This document shows positions 1-8,564 of a stretch of 64,000 bases of DNA, piece after piece. Source of the stretch: JANNOG01 sp031398915. GTDB taxonomy: Bacteria > Actinomycetota > Actinomycetes > Actinomycetales > JBBAYJ01. Position 1 is the stretch's first letter. Every line of letters begins with the position of its first letter. A model generated the notes under the pieces. The model was given only the letters and a program-made list of their open reading frames with translations, did not search any database and was not told the origin of the DNA. Location: contig JANNOG010000015.1 of NCBI GenBank assembly GCA_031398915.1, forward strand, positions 15,425 to 79,424, read 5' to 3'. Made by a program: the position numbers and the translations under genes.

Positions 1-1
1 C

Positions 2-214
2 ATCGAGGACGCCCTGTCGGAGAAGATCCTGTTCTCCGAGCTTCGACCGGGTCAGATCGTCCTGGTGGATGCCATCGGCGAGGGCCCGGAGGCGCAGTTC
101 ACCTTCACCGGTACCGACAAGCTGACGCCCGAGGACGCAGTACTCGAAGAGGCGACGGCGGTCACGGCCGAGGCGGCCGCGGCCGAGCCGGAACCGCCGG
201 CTACCGACAGCTGA
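2..214 (+). CDS. clpC: ClpC, ATP-dependent Clp protease ATP-binding subunit (C-terminal end)
   Basis: Only the last 70 or so codons are inside the window; the 5' part lies upstream. The visible peptide contains 'IEDALSEKILFSELRPGQ', which matches the end of the second AAA+ module of Hsp100/ClpC unfoldases, followed by an acidic Ala/Glu/Pro-rich tail typical of actinobacterial ClpC. ClpC unfolds substrates and feeds them to the ClpP peptidase in the cytoplasm. The assignment rests on this short conserved tail and on the neighbours: mutY, disA and radA lie in the same neighbourhood as clpC1 in mycobacteria. A strong hairpin follows the stop codon. Confidence 0.85.
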   Translation: MEDALSEKILFSELRPGQIVLVDAIGEGPEAQFTFTGTDKLTPEDAVLEEATAVTAEAAAAEPEPPATDS

Positions 215-240
215 CGGCGCAGACTCGGGCCGAGGGGCTG

Positions 241-269
241 AGGGCCGAGGGGTCCAACCCCTCGGCCCT
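241..269 (+). terminator. Perfect 12-bp stem hairpin after clpC
   Basis: AGGGCCGAGGGG at 241-252 is the exact reverse complement of the bases at 258-269, with a 5-nt loop TCCAA. It starts 27 nt after the clpC stop codon. No T-run follows, which is common for terminators in high-GC actinobacteria. It most likely ends or stabilises the clpC transcript. Confidence 0.7.
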
Positions 270-306
270 AGTCGGGCGTGACCTGGTCGGGCGTGACCCG
301 GTCGAG

Positions 307-798
307 GTGAGGCTGCGCCCCGCGCTACCCGCCGACGTGCCGGCTTTGGCCGCCATGGTGGGCGCGCACGTCGCTGATCGGCGCCTCCTGGCCAAGGACC
401 TGGTCACGCTGTACGAAGACATCCAGGAATTCGTCGTGGCCGACGTCGACGGCGAGGTCGTGGGTGGTGGGGCATTGCACGTCATGTGGGCCGACCTCGG
501 TGAGATTCGCACCCTCGTCGTGGGCCCGGCAGCCCGTGGACGTGGCGTCGGGCGGCTGATCGTCGACTCTCTGATGGGCCGCGCTCGCAGCTTGGGTCTG
601 ACCCGGTTGTTCTGCCTGACCTTCGAGACGGGGTTCTTCGCGCGCTTCGGTTTCGCGCCGATCGAGGGGCAGGCGGTGACGCCGGAGGTGTACGACCAGA
701 TGCTGCGCTCGCACGACGACGGTGTCGCTGAGTTCTTGGACCTGGCCAGAGTCAAGCCGAACAGCCTGGGCAACACCCGCATGCTCTGCCACCTCTGA
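307..798 (+). CDS. argA: ArgA-type amino-acid N-acetyltransferase (GNAT)
   Basis: This 163-residue single-domain GNAT protein would acetylate the alpha-amino group of glutamate with acetyl-CoA, the first step of arginine synthesis. The acetyl-CoA loop is seen as 'GPAARGRGVGRLIVD' (about residues 77-91). Conserved blocks 'ALHVMWADLGEIRTLVV', 'CLTFETGFFARFGF' and the C-terminal 'KPNSLGNTRMLCHL' match, from memory, the short mycobacterial ArgA (Rv2747), which lacks the kinase-like domain of E. coli ArgA. Translation begins at GTG 307, right at the first beta strand 'RLRPALPADVPAL'. A general GNAT role cannot be excluded, but the C-terminal motif is specific. Confidence 0.8.
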   Translation: MRLRPALPADVPALAAMVGAHVADRRLLAKDLVTLYEDIQEFVVADVDGEVVGGGALHVMWADLGEIRTLVVGPAARGRGVGRLIVDSLMGRARSLGLTRLFCLTFETGFFARFGFAPIEGQAVTPEVYDQMLRSHDDGVAEFLDLARVKPNSLGNTRMLCHL

Positions 799-862
799 TT
801 CGCTGCCCACCCCCACCGCCCTCCCCTCCCACCGCCCCGCCCACCGCCCCGCCCACCGCTGC

Positions 863-924
863 CGTGATCATGGGGGATTTGGGGGGTTCGCCGAGCTGAA
901 TCCCCCTAATCGCCCATGATCACG
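863..924. repeat. 62-nt hairpin, copy 1
   Basis: CGTGATCATGGG at 863-874 pairs perfectly with CCCATGATCACG at 913-924. Most inner bases pair as well, including GGGGG at 881-885 with CCCCC at 902-906 and TTC at 887-889 with GAA at 898-900. With copy 2 at 1007-1068 it shares the flanks 'CACCGCTGC' and 'CGGGG', so the pair forms a dispersed repeat family rather than a single chance palindrome. A bidirectional terminator or REP-like role fits its place between convergent genes. Confidence 0.8.
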
Positions 925-1006
925 CGGGGTTCCCGCCCCGCCCCGCCCCGCGCCACCGCCCCGCCCGCCCCGGTCCACCGCCCCGCCCGCCCCGGCCCAC
1001 CGCTGC

Positions 1007-1068
1007 CGTGATCATGGGAGATTCGGGGGGTTCGCCGGGTTAAACCCCCTCAAACAGCCATGATCACG
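1007..1068. repeat. 62-nt hairpin, copy 2
   Basis: CGTGATCATGG at 1007-1017 pairs with CCATGATCACG at 1058-1068, and the central G-run pairs with the C-run at 1045-1049. Total length equals copy 1 exactly. Several inner positions differ from copy 1, some breaking pairs, but the outer arm is conserved. It lies 66 bp before the stop codon of the minus-strand permease gene. Confidence 0.8.
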
Positions 1069-1133
1069 CGGGGGTGGCGGGGTGCGGGGAGGCGGGGGTG
1101 GCGGGTGGCGGGGTGGCGGGGTGCGGGGGTGGG

Positions 1134-2420
1134 TCACTCGTAACGCAGGGCCTGGATCGGGGGGAGCGAAGCGGCGCGATTGGCCGGATACAACCCGAAG
1201 AACACCCCGGTGCCGATCGAGAACGTCAGAGCCAGGATCACCGACAAGGGGGTGACCTCAGGCGAGAAACCCTGGATCGAGATGAACTGGACCAGGCTTC
1301 CCAGGAGTAGTCCGAACAGGCCACCGGTGAACGTCAATGTGACCGCCTCCAGCAGGAACTGGCCCAGCAGATGGTGATGTTGAGCCCCGATCGCCTTGCG
1401 GATGCCGATCTCGCGGGTGCGCTCGGTCACGGTCACCAACATGATGTTCATGACGCCGATCCCGCCGACGAACAGCGCGATACCCGCGATGGCGGCGGCC
1501 AGAACCTGCAGGATGATGCTGATCGCGCGGACACTGCGAAGCTCTTCGGTTCGGGTGTAGACCTCGAAATCCGCCGCGTCCAACGGACCGAGCAGGTGCG
1601 AGGCGCGCAGGGCCGCCCGAACCTGGTCGGCAGCGGACTCGACGACGGCTTCGTCGGCCGCCAGCACGTAGACCTGTGGATAGCCCTGTTGTGGTCCGAG
1701 CAGGGTGTCCTGGATGGTCGATTCGGGCATGTACGAGGTCGGCTGCCCGGGGTAGGTGTCGTCGGTGGTTCCGATGACGTCGTAGGTGGTGCCGTTCACG
1801 ATGACCGTGGACCCGACGTCCGCGCCGAGGTTGCCGGCCGCCGTCGTACTCAGCACGACCACTCGGGCCCTCGCCGCGACGTCGGCCTCGGTGAGGTACG
1901 TGCCTGCTGTGACGGGCAGGCCGATCACCCGTGCGTAGCGGTTGTCGGTGCCCAGGATCTCGGTGTCGGTGTACCCGCCGGCGTCGGTGCTCATCGGCCC
2001 GTAGAACGAGAAGGACCCGGAGGCCGCCGCCACGTCGGGCGCGACGCTCGGGTCGTTCAATAGAGCGATGTCGGCCTCGGACAGTTGCTGCGGTGGCGGT
2101 GGCAGGTACGGCGTCGCCCGCGGGTCGAACGCCTCGAATGCGTCCGCCTCGGGGTCGCCACCACCAGGTTCGATACCGCCAGGTTCGACACCGCCCGCGA
2201 ATGGACCCCGGTCCGAGATGAACCCGCCGTAGACGTTGATCAGCTTGGGTGAGCCCAGACCTTCCAGCTGCTGTTCGGTGCCGCTCACCGCACCGGCGGC
2301 GACAGCAGTCAGCGTGATGACGGCGAAAACCCCGATCCCGATGCTCAGCATCGTCAGGAACGAGCACACCTTGTTGGCCAGGATGCCGCCGAACGCCAGT
2401 GCCAGATTGTCGAAGATCAC
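1134..2420 (-). CDS. MacB/YknZ-like ABC transporter permease
   Basis: This 428-residue membrane protein has the MacB layout. There is one N-terminal helix (about 15-45, 'FLTMLSIGIGVFAVITLTAV'), a long extracytoplasmic domain (about 50-300), and three C-terminal helices of the FtsX domain with the typical 'RTREIGIRKAIGA' coupling segment. The ATPase gene overlaps its start by 4 bases and the adaptor gene lies before that, giving an adaptor-ATPase-permease operon on the minus strand. In bacteria without an outer membrane such sets (YknXYZ type) export peptides or lipid-like compounds. The substrate here is unknown. A related but separate set is encoded at 16589-19892. Confidence 0.88.
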   Translation of the reverse strand: MIFDNLALAFGGILANKVCSFLTMLSIGIGVFAVITLTAVAAGAVSGTEQQLEGLGSPKLINVYGGFISDRGPFAGGVEPGGIEPGGGDPEADAFEAFDPRATPYLPPPPQQLSEADIALLNDPSVAPDVAAASGSFSFYGPMSTDAGGYTDTEILGTDNRYARVIGLPVTAGTYLTEADVAARARVVVLSTTAAGNLGADVGSTVIVNGTTYDVIGTTDDTYPGQPTSYMPESTIQDTLLGPQQGYPQVYVLAADEAVVESAADQVRAALRASHLLGPLDAADFEVYTRTEELRSVRAISIILQVLAAAIAGIALFVGGIGVMNIMLVTVTERTREIGIRKAIGAQHHHLLGQFLLEAVTLTFTGGLFGLLLGSLVQFISIQGFSPEVTPLSVILALTFSIGTGVFFGLYPANRAASLPPIQALRYE

Positions 2421-3211
2421 GTCAGCTCCAGCTGGGTCACCCAGGTGGGCAACGGCGCCCGCTCCCGCACCGGTTCATGTCGACGGTCACTGACGACGCG
2501 ACCGTCGTGCAGCACGACGGTGCGACCACCCCACGCCGCGACGTCGTGCTCGTGGGTGATGACCACGACCGTCCGCCCCTGATCGTTCAGGTCGGCGAAC
2601 ACCTGCAGAACCTCGTGCGTCGAGGTCGAGTCGAGGTTGCCGGTCGGCTCGTCCGCCAGGATCAAGGCAGGTTCGCTGACGATCGCGCGTGCCACGGCCA
2701 CCCGCTGCTGCTGTCCACCCGACAATTCCGAGGGGCGATGGGTGGCCCGATCCGACAGGCCGACGGCCGCCAGCGCCTCCAGTGCGCGGCGGCGGCGCTG
2801 CCGTCGGGGCACCCCGGCGTACAGCAGTGGCAGCTCGACATTGCGGACCGCCGGGACTCGGCGCAACAGATTGAAACTCTGAAAGACGAATCCGATCTTC
2901 TGGTTGCGGACCAGCGCCTGTTCGCGACGACCCAGGCCCGCCACCTCGACCCCGTCCAACAGGTACTGCCCGGAGCTGGGAGCGTCCAGACACCCCAGGA
3001 TGTTCATCAGGGTGCTCTTGCCGCTGCCCGAGCTCCCCATGATGGCGACGAATTCGCCGGCTTCCACCGACAGCCACACGTCGGCCAGGGCGTGCACGGT
3101 CGTCTGACCGGTCTCGAAGATCCGGCTCAATCCCCTCACGTCGATGATCGGAGCGGCCGCCCCCACCTCGACCCCCCCGTCATCCCGCGTGCCTGGGGAT
3201 ACCTCAGCCAC
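2417..3211 (-). CDS. MacB/LolD-family ABC transporter ATP-binding protein
   Basis: This 264-residue nucleotide-binding subunit powers the exporter formed with the adjacent permease. All motifs are intact: Walker A 'GSSGSGKST' (residues 59-67), Q-loop region 'IGFVFQSFNLL', signature 'LSGGQQQR', Walker B 'LILADEPTGNLDS' and H-loop 'VVVITHEHDVA'. The 'NLLRRVPAVRNVELPLLYAG' segment is typical of the MacB/LolD subfamily. Its start overlaps the end of the adaptor gene by 8 bases, and its end overlaps the permease start by 4, so the three are probably co-translated. Confidence 0.9.
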   Translation of the reverse strand: MAEVSPGTRDDGGVEVGAAAPIIDVRGLSRIFETGQTTVHALADVWLSVEAGEFVAIMGSSGSGKSTLMNILGCLDAPSSGQYLLDGVEVAGLGRREQALVRNQKIGFVFQSFNLLRRVPAVRNVELPLLYAGVPRRQRRRRALEALAAVGLSDRATHRPSELSGGQQQRVAVARAIVSEPALILADEPTGNLDSTSTHEVLQVFADLNDQGRTVVVITHEHDVAAWGGRTVVLHDGRVVSDRRHEPVRERAPLPTWVTQLELT

Positions 3212-5102
3212 CGTCGACCCCTATCGGTTCGTCGCCGACCACGCCGGATCCCTCGCCACCGAGTCCGCCGCTGATCTCGATCTCGTCACCGGGTTCCAGG
3301 CCGCTCAACACCTGGGTGAATCCGCCCTGGCGCAGGCCGATCTCCACCACCACCTCCTCGATGTCGCCGTCCTCGGTGCGCCGCTGGACGACCGCGACGC
3401 CCTCGAACTCACTGATCGCCGTCGTCGGCACCGCGAGGATGTCCTTCGCCTCGCCGATGATCACCCTCGCCGCGATGGTCAGGCCACCACGAGCGCCTGC
3501 CGGGGGATCTGACAGCGAGATGGCCACCGTGTACGTCTTCTGAGCGCCGCCGCCCTGGGCAAAGGGGTCCGCATACGGATCGATTGGGCCACCACCCGAG
3601 GTGTCGGCGTCGGTCGGTGCGACGGTCAACACCTCGCCGGTGCCGACGAAGTCCGGTATCGCACTGAACTTCACCTCGGCGGCCATTCCCGGCTCGACCC
3701 TGATCGCATCGGTCTCGGGGATCTCGATCTCGGCCAGCAGCAGTTGCGGTGTGGTGAGGGTGATGACATCCGAGGCGCCGGTCGCGCCGCCGCCCGTCGT
3801 GCCGCCGGCGGAACCTGCGGATTCGCCCAATGTGTCGCCCACGGCGGCATTGACCTTGGTCACCGTCCCCGAGCTGGGGGCCACGATGGTCAGCGCCTCC
3901 AGTGCGGCCTGCGCACGCTCGACGTCCAGTTGCGCCCGGTCCACGGCCACCTGCGCCTCCTCGGGTGAGGTCCCCGCCGCCGCGTCACCACCTGTCTGTG
4001 CTGCGACCACGTTGCCGGTGATCAGCACCTGAAGGGCGGCCTTCGCCCGCGACACCTCGCTACGCGCGCTGGCCAGGCTCTGGGCATCGGCCGCCTGCCC
4101 ACCTCGTTCGTCCTGTTCGGCGGTGCGGAGGCCCTCCTGCGCGACGAACACCGACTCGTCGGCTTCCGCGAGCACCGCCCGTGACGCGGCCGTCGCCGAC
4201 GCCGCGTCGTCACCCGCGGCCACCGCGGCTGTGGCGTCCGCCACCCGGGCCTCGGCGGCGACGACCGTCAGGTGCGCCGCGTCGAGGCGGGCCTGTGCCG
4301 TGTCGACAGCAGATTGCTGACCCGATGCCACCGCGGTTGCCAGGTCGTTGCCGGCGGACACCTCGGCGGTCCGAGCGGCAGTGGCCGAAGCGGTGGCGCT
4401 CGCCAGTTCCGCGTCCGCGGCATCGCGCTGGTCGGGGCTCGGTTCGGCCGCGGCGGTGGCGTTGAGGTCCGCCTGGGCCTGGTCGCGAAGGTCGAGGTCC
4501 CGGTCGAGGCGGCGGGCGGCGGCATCGACGGCGGCCGCCAGCGCAGCCGCATTCGCATCGACCACCCCCTGGGTGGCGTTCAGCGCGGCAGTGGCTGCCG
4601 TGACGTCGCCGCGTGCCTGGGCCACCTGGGCGTCGCGAGCGGACTGCTCGTCGACGGTGGCCGGCCCTCTGAGACCGGCGGCGCGTTCGGCGGTCGTCAG
4701 GGCCGCCTCTGCGGCGTCCAACTCGATCTGGGCGAGCCGCGGGTCTTGGCGGCCCAACACCTGCCCGGCCGTGACGGTGTCCCCGACGGCGACGCTCAGC
4801 TCGGTCAGCCGGCCCGGCCCAGGAAAGCCCAGCGTGATCGACGTCGCCGTGGTCAGTGAGCCGTTGGCGGACACCGACGAGACCAGATCCATCCGCTCGA
4901 CGACGGCCGACGAGGGGACCTCCGAGAACTCACCGCCCAGGCCGGAATCCGAATAGGTGGCTCCCCCCAGCAATCCGCGGGCGAACCGGACGGCGGCGAA
5001 CGCACCCGCTCCCAACAGGGCGAGAACCACCACGGCAATCACGACGACGACGACGATCGTTCGAGTACGGCGGCGCTTCTGCCGCACACCCCCTGGATGC
5101 AT
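3204..5102 (-). CDS. HlyD/MacA-like periplasmic adaptor (efflux membrane-fusion protein)
   Basis: This 632-residue protein has one N-terminal membrane anchor (about 14-40, a long Val/Ile/Leu run after 'KRRRTRT'). A first half-lipoyl segment 'VAVGDTVTAGQVLGRQD' follows, then an unusually long Ala/Gln-rich coiled-coil region (about 130-400). The second half-lipoyl piece is 'IVAPSSGTVTKVNAAVGDTL', followed by beta-barrel and membrane-proximal domains. The adaptor links the permease to extracytoplasmic substrates. It is far longer than its paralogue at 16589 because of the helical hairpin. No clear ribosome site precedes the ATG at 5102; a GTG five codons downstream, before 'RQKRRRTRT', is an alternative start. 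Confidence 0.85.
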   Translation of the reverse strand: MHPGGVRQKRRRTRTIVVVVVIAVVVLALLGAGAFAAVRFARGLLGGATYSDSGLGGEFSEVPSSAVVERMDLVSSVSANGSLTTATSITLGFPGPGRLTELSVAVGDTVTAGQVLGRQDPRLAQIELDAAEAALTTAERAAGLRGPATVDEQSARDAQVAQARGDVTAATAALNATQGVVDANAAALAAAVDAAARRLDRDLDLRDQAQADLNATAAAEPSPDQRDAADAELASATASATAARTAEVSAGNDLATAVASGQQSAVDTAQARLDAAHLTVVAAEARVADATAAVAAGDDAASATAASRAVLAEADESVFVAQEGLRTAEQDERGGQAADAQSLASARSEVSRAKAALQVLITGNVVAAQTGGDAAAGTSPEEAQVAVDRAQLDVERAQAALEALTIVAPSSGTVTKVNAAVGDTLGESAGSAGGTTGGGATGASDVITLTTPQLLLAEIEIPETDAIRVEPGMAAEVKFSAIPDFVGTGEVLTVAPTDADTSGGGPIDPYADPFAQGGGAQKTYTVAISLSDPPAGARGGLTIAARVIIGEAKDILAVPTTAISEFEGVAVVQRRTEDGDIEEVVVEIGLRQGGFTQVLSGLEPGDEIEISGGLGGEGSGVVGDEPIGVDGG

Positions 5103-5163
5103 ACCGCGTATAGTGGCAGGCCACCGAGGATTCCGCTAGGACCTCAGGACAGTCGGGCGCTCG

Positions 5164-6387
5164 TCACGAGTCGTCGCGACCCGGCACTCGCAGCACCAGC
5201 GCGTCGCCCTGACCGCCGCCGCCGCACAACGCCACCACGCCACGACCGCCACCCCGCCTCTGCAGTTCCAGCGACAGGGTGAGAGCCAGCCGGGCCCCGG
5301 ACATCCCGACCGGATGGCCCAGCGCCACCGCGCCGCCGTTCACGTTTACCCGCTGCTCGATGTCGTCGGCGCTCAATCCCAGATCGGTCGCCGATGCCAG
5401 GGCGACGACGGCGAACGCCTCGTTGATCTCGTACAGGTCGAATCCACCCGGGTCCAGCTCCGCGCTTGCAGCCGCCCGCCGAATCGCGGCCGCCGGCTGG
5501 GTCTGCAACGTGGAATCCGGACCCGCGACCATGCCTGCGGGTCCTACCTCGGCCAACCACGTCAGCCCGCGCGACTCGACCCACGAGCGTCTGGCCACCA
5601 CCACGGCGGCGGCCCCGTCCGAGATCTGTGAGGCAGACCCCGCCGTGATCGTGCCGTCCTCGCGAAACGCCGGCCGCAGTCGGGCGAGGGACTCGACTGT
5701 CGTGTCCGGTCGAATCCCCTCGTCGGCGGCGACGGTCACGGCGGCACCGCGGCGCTGCGCGACCTCGACCGCAGCGACCTCGTCCGCGAAGCGTCCCGCG
5801 GCCCATGCGCCGGCGGCGAGGCGGTGCGAGCGTGCGGCGAACGCGTCCTGTTGCTCGCGGCTGAACGTTGCCCGAGGTGCCCGGTTGGCTCCGTCCGTCA
5901 GCGACCCCATCGACTGGTGGGTGAAGGCATCGTGCAGGCCGTCGTGGGCCAGGTGATCCACCAGGGTGACGTCACCGTAGGCATGGCCGGTCCGGCTGCC
6001 GGGTAGCAGGTGTGGCGCCTGCGACATGGACTCCATTCCGCCGGCCACGATCACGTCCACCGCGCCCGTCCGGATCAGGGCGTCCGCGAGGATGATCGCG
6101 CTGAGGCCGGACAGGCACACCTTGTTGACCCCCACGGCCGGAATCGACATGGCCAATCCGCCGGCCACCGCAGCCTGGCGCGCCGGTGCCTGGCCGCAAC
6201 CTGCGCTCAGCACATGGCCCATCGCCACGTGATCGACGTCCGTGGCGGCTATCCCGGCCCGCCTGACGGCGGATCGGATGGCAGCCCCTCCCAGTTCGGT
6301 CGCGGTCATCGACGACAGCGAACCGTGGAATCGCCCCATCGGGGTGCGCGCTCCGGCAACGATGACGGAGGAATCGACCGTGGTCAC
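5164..6387 (-). CDS. Thiolase (acetyl-CoA C-acetyltransferase)
   Basis: This 407-residue enzyme condenses two acetyl-CoA molecules or cleaves 3-ketoacyl-CoA. The nucleophilic cysteine is C91 in 'NKVCLSG', the catalytic histidine H358 in 'GGAVALGHPVGMSGAR', and the acid/base cysteine C388 in 'ALCGGGGQGDA'. The 'NEAFAVV' loop and N-terminal 'IVAGARTPMGRFHGSL' are also standard. It stands alone, without other beta-oxidation genes, and ends 61 bp before the adaptor gene start. Biosynthetic acetoacetyl-CoA formation and fatty-acid breakdown cannot be told apart from sequence. Confidence 0.92.
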   Translation of the reverse strand: MTTVDSSVIVAGARTPMGRFHGSLSSMTATELGGAAIRSAVRRAGIAATDVDHVAMGHVLSAGCGQAPARQAAVAGGLAMSIPAVGVNKVCLSGLSAIILADALIRTGAVDVIVAGGMESMSQAPHLLPGSRTGHAYGDVTLVDHLAHDGLHDAFTHQSMGSLTDGANRAPRATFSREQQDAFAARSHRLAAGAWAAGRFADEVAAVEVAQRRGAAVTVAADEGIRPDTTVESLARLRPAFREDGTITAGSASQISDGAAAVVVARRSWVESRGLTWLAEVGPAGMVAGPDSTLQTQPAAAIRRAAASAELDPGGFDLYEINEAFAVVALASATDLGLSADDIEQRVNVNGGAVALGHPVGMSGARLALTLSLELQRRGGGRGVVALCGGGGQGDALVLRVPGRDDS

Positions 6388-6407
6388 GATCGCACTCTAA
6401 GCCGCGA

Positions 6408-7271
6408 CTACCGCGGCAGCGTGACGCCATCCGGGCGGACGACGGCCAGGCCGTCGGCCACCAGGGCGACGATGCATCTCTCGATCTGCACACGATCGGA
6501 CCACACGAGGTCCAGCTGGTCGCGCGCCACCACGCCGGGTGCCGCCCGCAGCCGCGCCATCACCAGCCCTCGCACCTGTCGGTCGCTGCCGAGCCATGGT
6601 TGGGCTGGGGAGGCGGTCGTCGCCGAGCGGGCAGGTGGTCCCGGGCATACCGATTCCAGCGGGCACTGGCCGCACCGAGGGTTGCGGGCGGTGCAGACCA
6701 GCGCGCCCAGTTCCATCACCGCCGAGTTCCACCGCGTCGCGGTGGCGGGGTCGATCGGCAAGACGGCCGTGGCACGGTCGATCTCGGCTCGGGTAGGAGC
6801 GCCCGTCGGCGGACGTTCGTCACCCGAGACTCGAGACAGCACCCGGCGCACGTTGACGTCCAGTACCCGGGATCGTCGGCCGTAGGCGAATCCGACGGTT
6901 GCCGCGGCCGTGTACGCCCCGATCCCGGGAAGGGCCAGCAGTGCTGCCTCGTCGTCGGGCACCTCGCCGCCATGACGTTCCACGATGGCGACGGCGGCCG
7001 CATGCAACCGCACCGCCCGGCGCGGGTAGCCGAGGCGCCCCCACATCCGTACCGCCTCGCCCACCGAGTCCGCAGCGAGGTCTGCCGGCGTCGGCCACCG
7101 CGCCAGCCAGGCCGTCCACGGTTCGACGATGCGCGCCACCGGGGTCTGCTGGCTCATGACCTCGCAGACCAGCACCCCCCACCCGGTGCGTTCGGGCCCG
7201 CGCCACGGCAACTCACGGCCGTGCTCCCGGTACCAGTCGAGAACGGCTGCCACGCCCCGGTCGTCGATCAC
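6408..7271 (-). CDS. mutY: A/G-specific adenine DNA glycosylase MutY
   Basis: This 287-residue enzyme removes adenine paired with 8-oxoguanine. Diagnostic features are the catalytic Glu in 'CEVMSQQT', the helix-hairpin-helix region 'LLALPGIGAYTAAATVGFAYG', the catalytic Asp in 'VLDVNVRRV', and an iron-sulfur cluster motif C-x6-C-x2-C-x5-C in 'CTARNPRCGQCPLESVC'. The C-terminal 8-oxoG-recognition (NUDIX-like) domain is short, as in other actinobacterial MutY proteins. It lies near disA and radA, forming a DNA-maintenance neighbourhood. Confidence 0.95.
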   Translation of the reverse strand: MIDDRGVAAVLDWYREHGRELPWRGPERTGWGVLVCEVMSQQTPVARIVEPWTAWLARWPTPADLAADSVGEAVRMWGRLGYPRRAVRLHAAAVAIVERHGGEVPDDEAALLALPGIGAYTAAATVGFAYGRRSRVLDVNVRRVLSRVSGDERPPTGAPTRAEIDRATAVLPIDPATATRWNSAVMELGALVCTARNPRCGQCPLESVCPGPPARSATTASPAQPWLGSDRQVRGLVMARLRAAPGVVARDQLDLVWSDRVQIERCIVALVADGLAVVRPDGVTLPR

Positions 7272-7321
7272 GGGCCGATCCTGGACCGGAGGTGCCGCAC
7301 AGGCCGATGTGGGTCCCTGCG

Positions 7322-8422
7322 TCAGACGTAACGCTCGAGGATGCTGGTCTCGGCGAGTCGGGACAGACCCTCGCGGATCGCCCGCGCCCGAACAGGGCCG
7401 ATCCCCTCGACCGCGCTGAAGTCGTCCACCCCGGCGGCGAGCATCTTCTGCAGTGCGCCGAAGTGCGCCACGATTCGCTCGGTGAGGACCTCGGACAGCC
7501 GCGGCACACGATGCAACATCCGATAGCCACGCGGGCTGACCGACACGTCGAGCGGCTCGGCGACATCGGTGAACCCCATGGCCGCGGCCACCTGCGCGAG
7601 ATCCACCAGCTGACCCGGGTTGAGGTCCACCAGGGCGTCGAGGACTGCCACTGTCTCGTCCCGCGAACCGCCCACCCCGACGTAGTCGCGGACGACGGCT
7701 TCGCGCTCGGCGCCGAGGCCCGAGATCAACTCATCGAGCTGCAGCGACAGCAGTCGCCCGTCGGTACCCAACTCGATCAGGTACTCCTCGACCTCACTGG
7801 AGATTCGACGCACCATCTCGGCACGTTGAATCACCGTCGCGACGTCTCGAACGGTTGCCAGGTCTTCGATCTCCAAGCCGGCGAGGGTGCTGGTGACCTC
7901 CTGCAGCCGGTTGCTGTAGCGCTCCAACGTGGCCAGGGCCTGGTTGGCTCGGGTGAGGATCTCGGTCGAGCTCTCCAGGACGCGTCGCCGGCCACCCACA
8001 TAGAGCGCGATCAGACTCATCGACTGACTGACGGAGATGACCGGATAACCGGTTTGCTTGGCGACCCGCTCGGCAGTGCGGTGCCGAGTGCCGGACTCGA
8101 CGGTCTCGACAGCCGGGTCGGGGACCAGCTGGACCGCGGCGCGCACGATCCGCCCGACGCCGTTGACCGATGCCGCGGTGGTGTCGATGACGATGGCCCC
8201 GTCCATCTTGGCCAGCTCGCGAAGCCTGGTGGACGAGAAGTCGACGTCGAGGACGAAACCGCCGGTGCACAGCGAGGCGACCAGCGAATCGAAACCCATG
8301 ATCACCAGGCCACCGGTGCGGCCCCGCACGATTCGTTCGAGTCCGTCCCGTAGTGGCGTGCCGGGAGCCACGGCCGCCAGGACCGTCCGCATCTGCTCGT
8401 CGATCTCCGTTGTCACACTCAC
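7322..8422 (-). CDS. disA: DisA, DNA integrity scanning diadenylate cyclase
   Basis: This 366-residue protein makes cyclic di-AMP from two ATP and scans DNA for branched structures. The N-terminal DAC domain shows 'MDGAIVID' (DGA at 74-76) and 'GTRHRTAERV' (111-120), the two ATP-binding and catalytic signatures. The C-terminal helix-hairpin-helix DNA-binding part includes 'VEGIGPVRARAIREGL'. Length matches the family. It lies between radA and mutY on the same strand, as in mycobacteria, where RadA is known to restrain DisA activity. C-di-AMP commonly controls potassium uptake, and a Trk system is encoded 6 kb away. Confidence 0.96.
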   Translation of the reverse strand: MSVTTEIDEQMRTVLAAVAPGTPLRDGLERIVRGRTGGLVIMGFDSLVASLCTGGFVLDVDFSSTRLRELAKMDGAIVIDTTAASVNGVGRIVRAAVQLVPDPAVETVESGTRHRTAERVAKQTGYPVISVSQSMSLIALYVGGRRRVLESSTEILTRANQALATLERYSNRLQEVTSTLAGLEIEDLATVRDVATVIQRAEMVRRISSEVEEYLIELGTDGRLLSLQLDELISGLGAEREAVVRDYVGVGGSRDETVAVLDALVDLNPGQLVDLAQVAAAMGFTDVAEPLDVSVSPRGYRMLHRVPRLSEVLTERIVAHFGALQKMLAAGVDDFSAVEGIGPVRARAIREGLSRLAETSILERYV

Positions 8423-8564
8423 CTACCCCAGGCGACCTGTCGTCCTCATCATGCTGCCCTTTCGGTGCTGTGTCCGGCGTTTAGGCCGTGAGTCTACGGG
8501 TCGTCACTGACACGCGATGAAAGACCACGAAGTGTGAACATTGTCGGATGCGTCGGGTGTTCTG

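Larger units (their letters stand above)
799..1133. other. Low-complexity intergenic region between convergent genes
   Basis: The 335 bases contain no convincing gene. They consist of C-rich runs built from 'CCGCCC' and 'CCACCG' words, two copies of a 62-nt hairpin (listed separately), and a final G-rich stretch at about 1069-1130 with several GGGG and GGGGG runs. The flanking genes converge, so the region probably acts as a two-way transcription stop. The G-rich part could form quadruplexes. Confidence 0.7.

Noticed and set aside
799..1133. CRISPR array from repeated units
   Set aside because: Only two copies exist, they are long hairpins, and there are no spacer-length regular units or cas genes.
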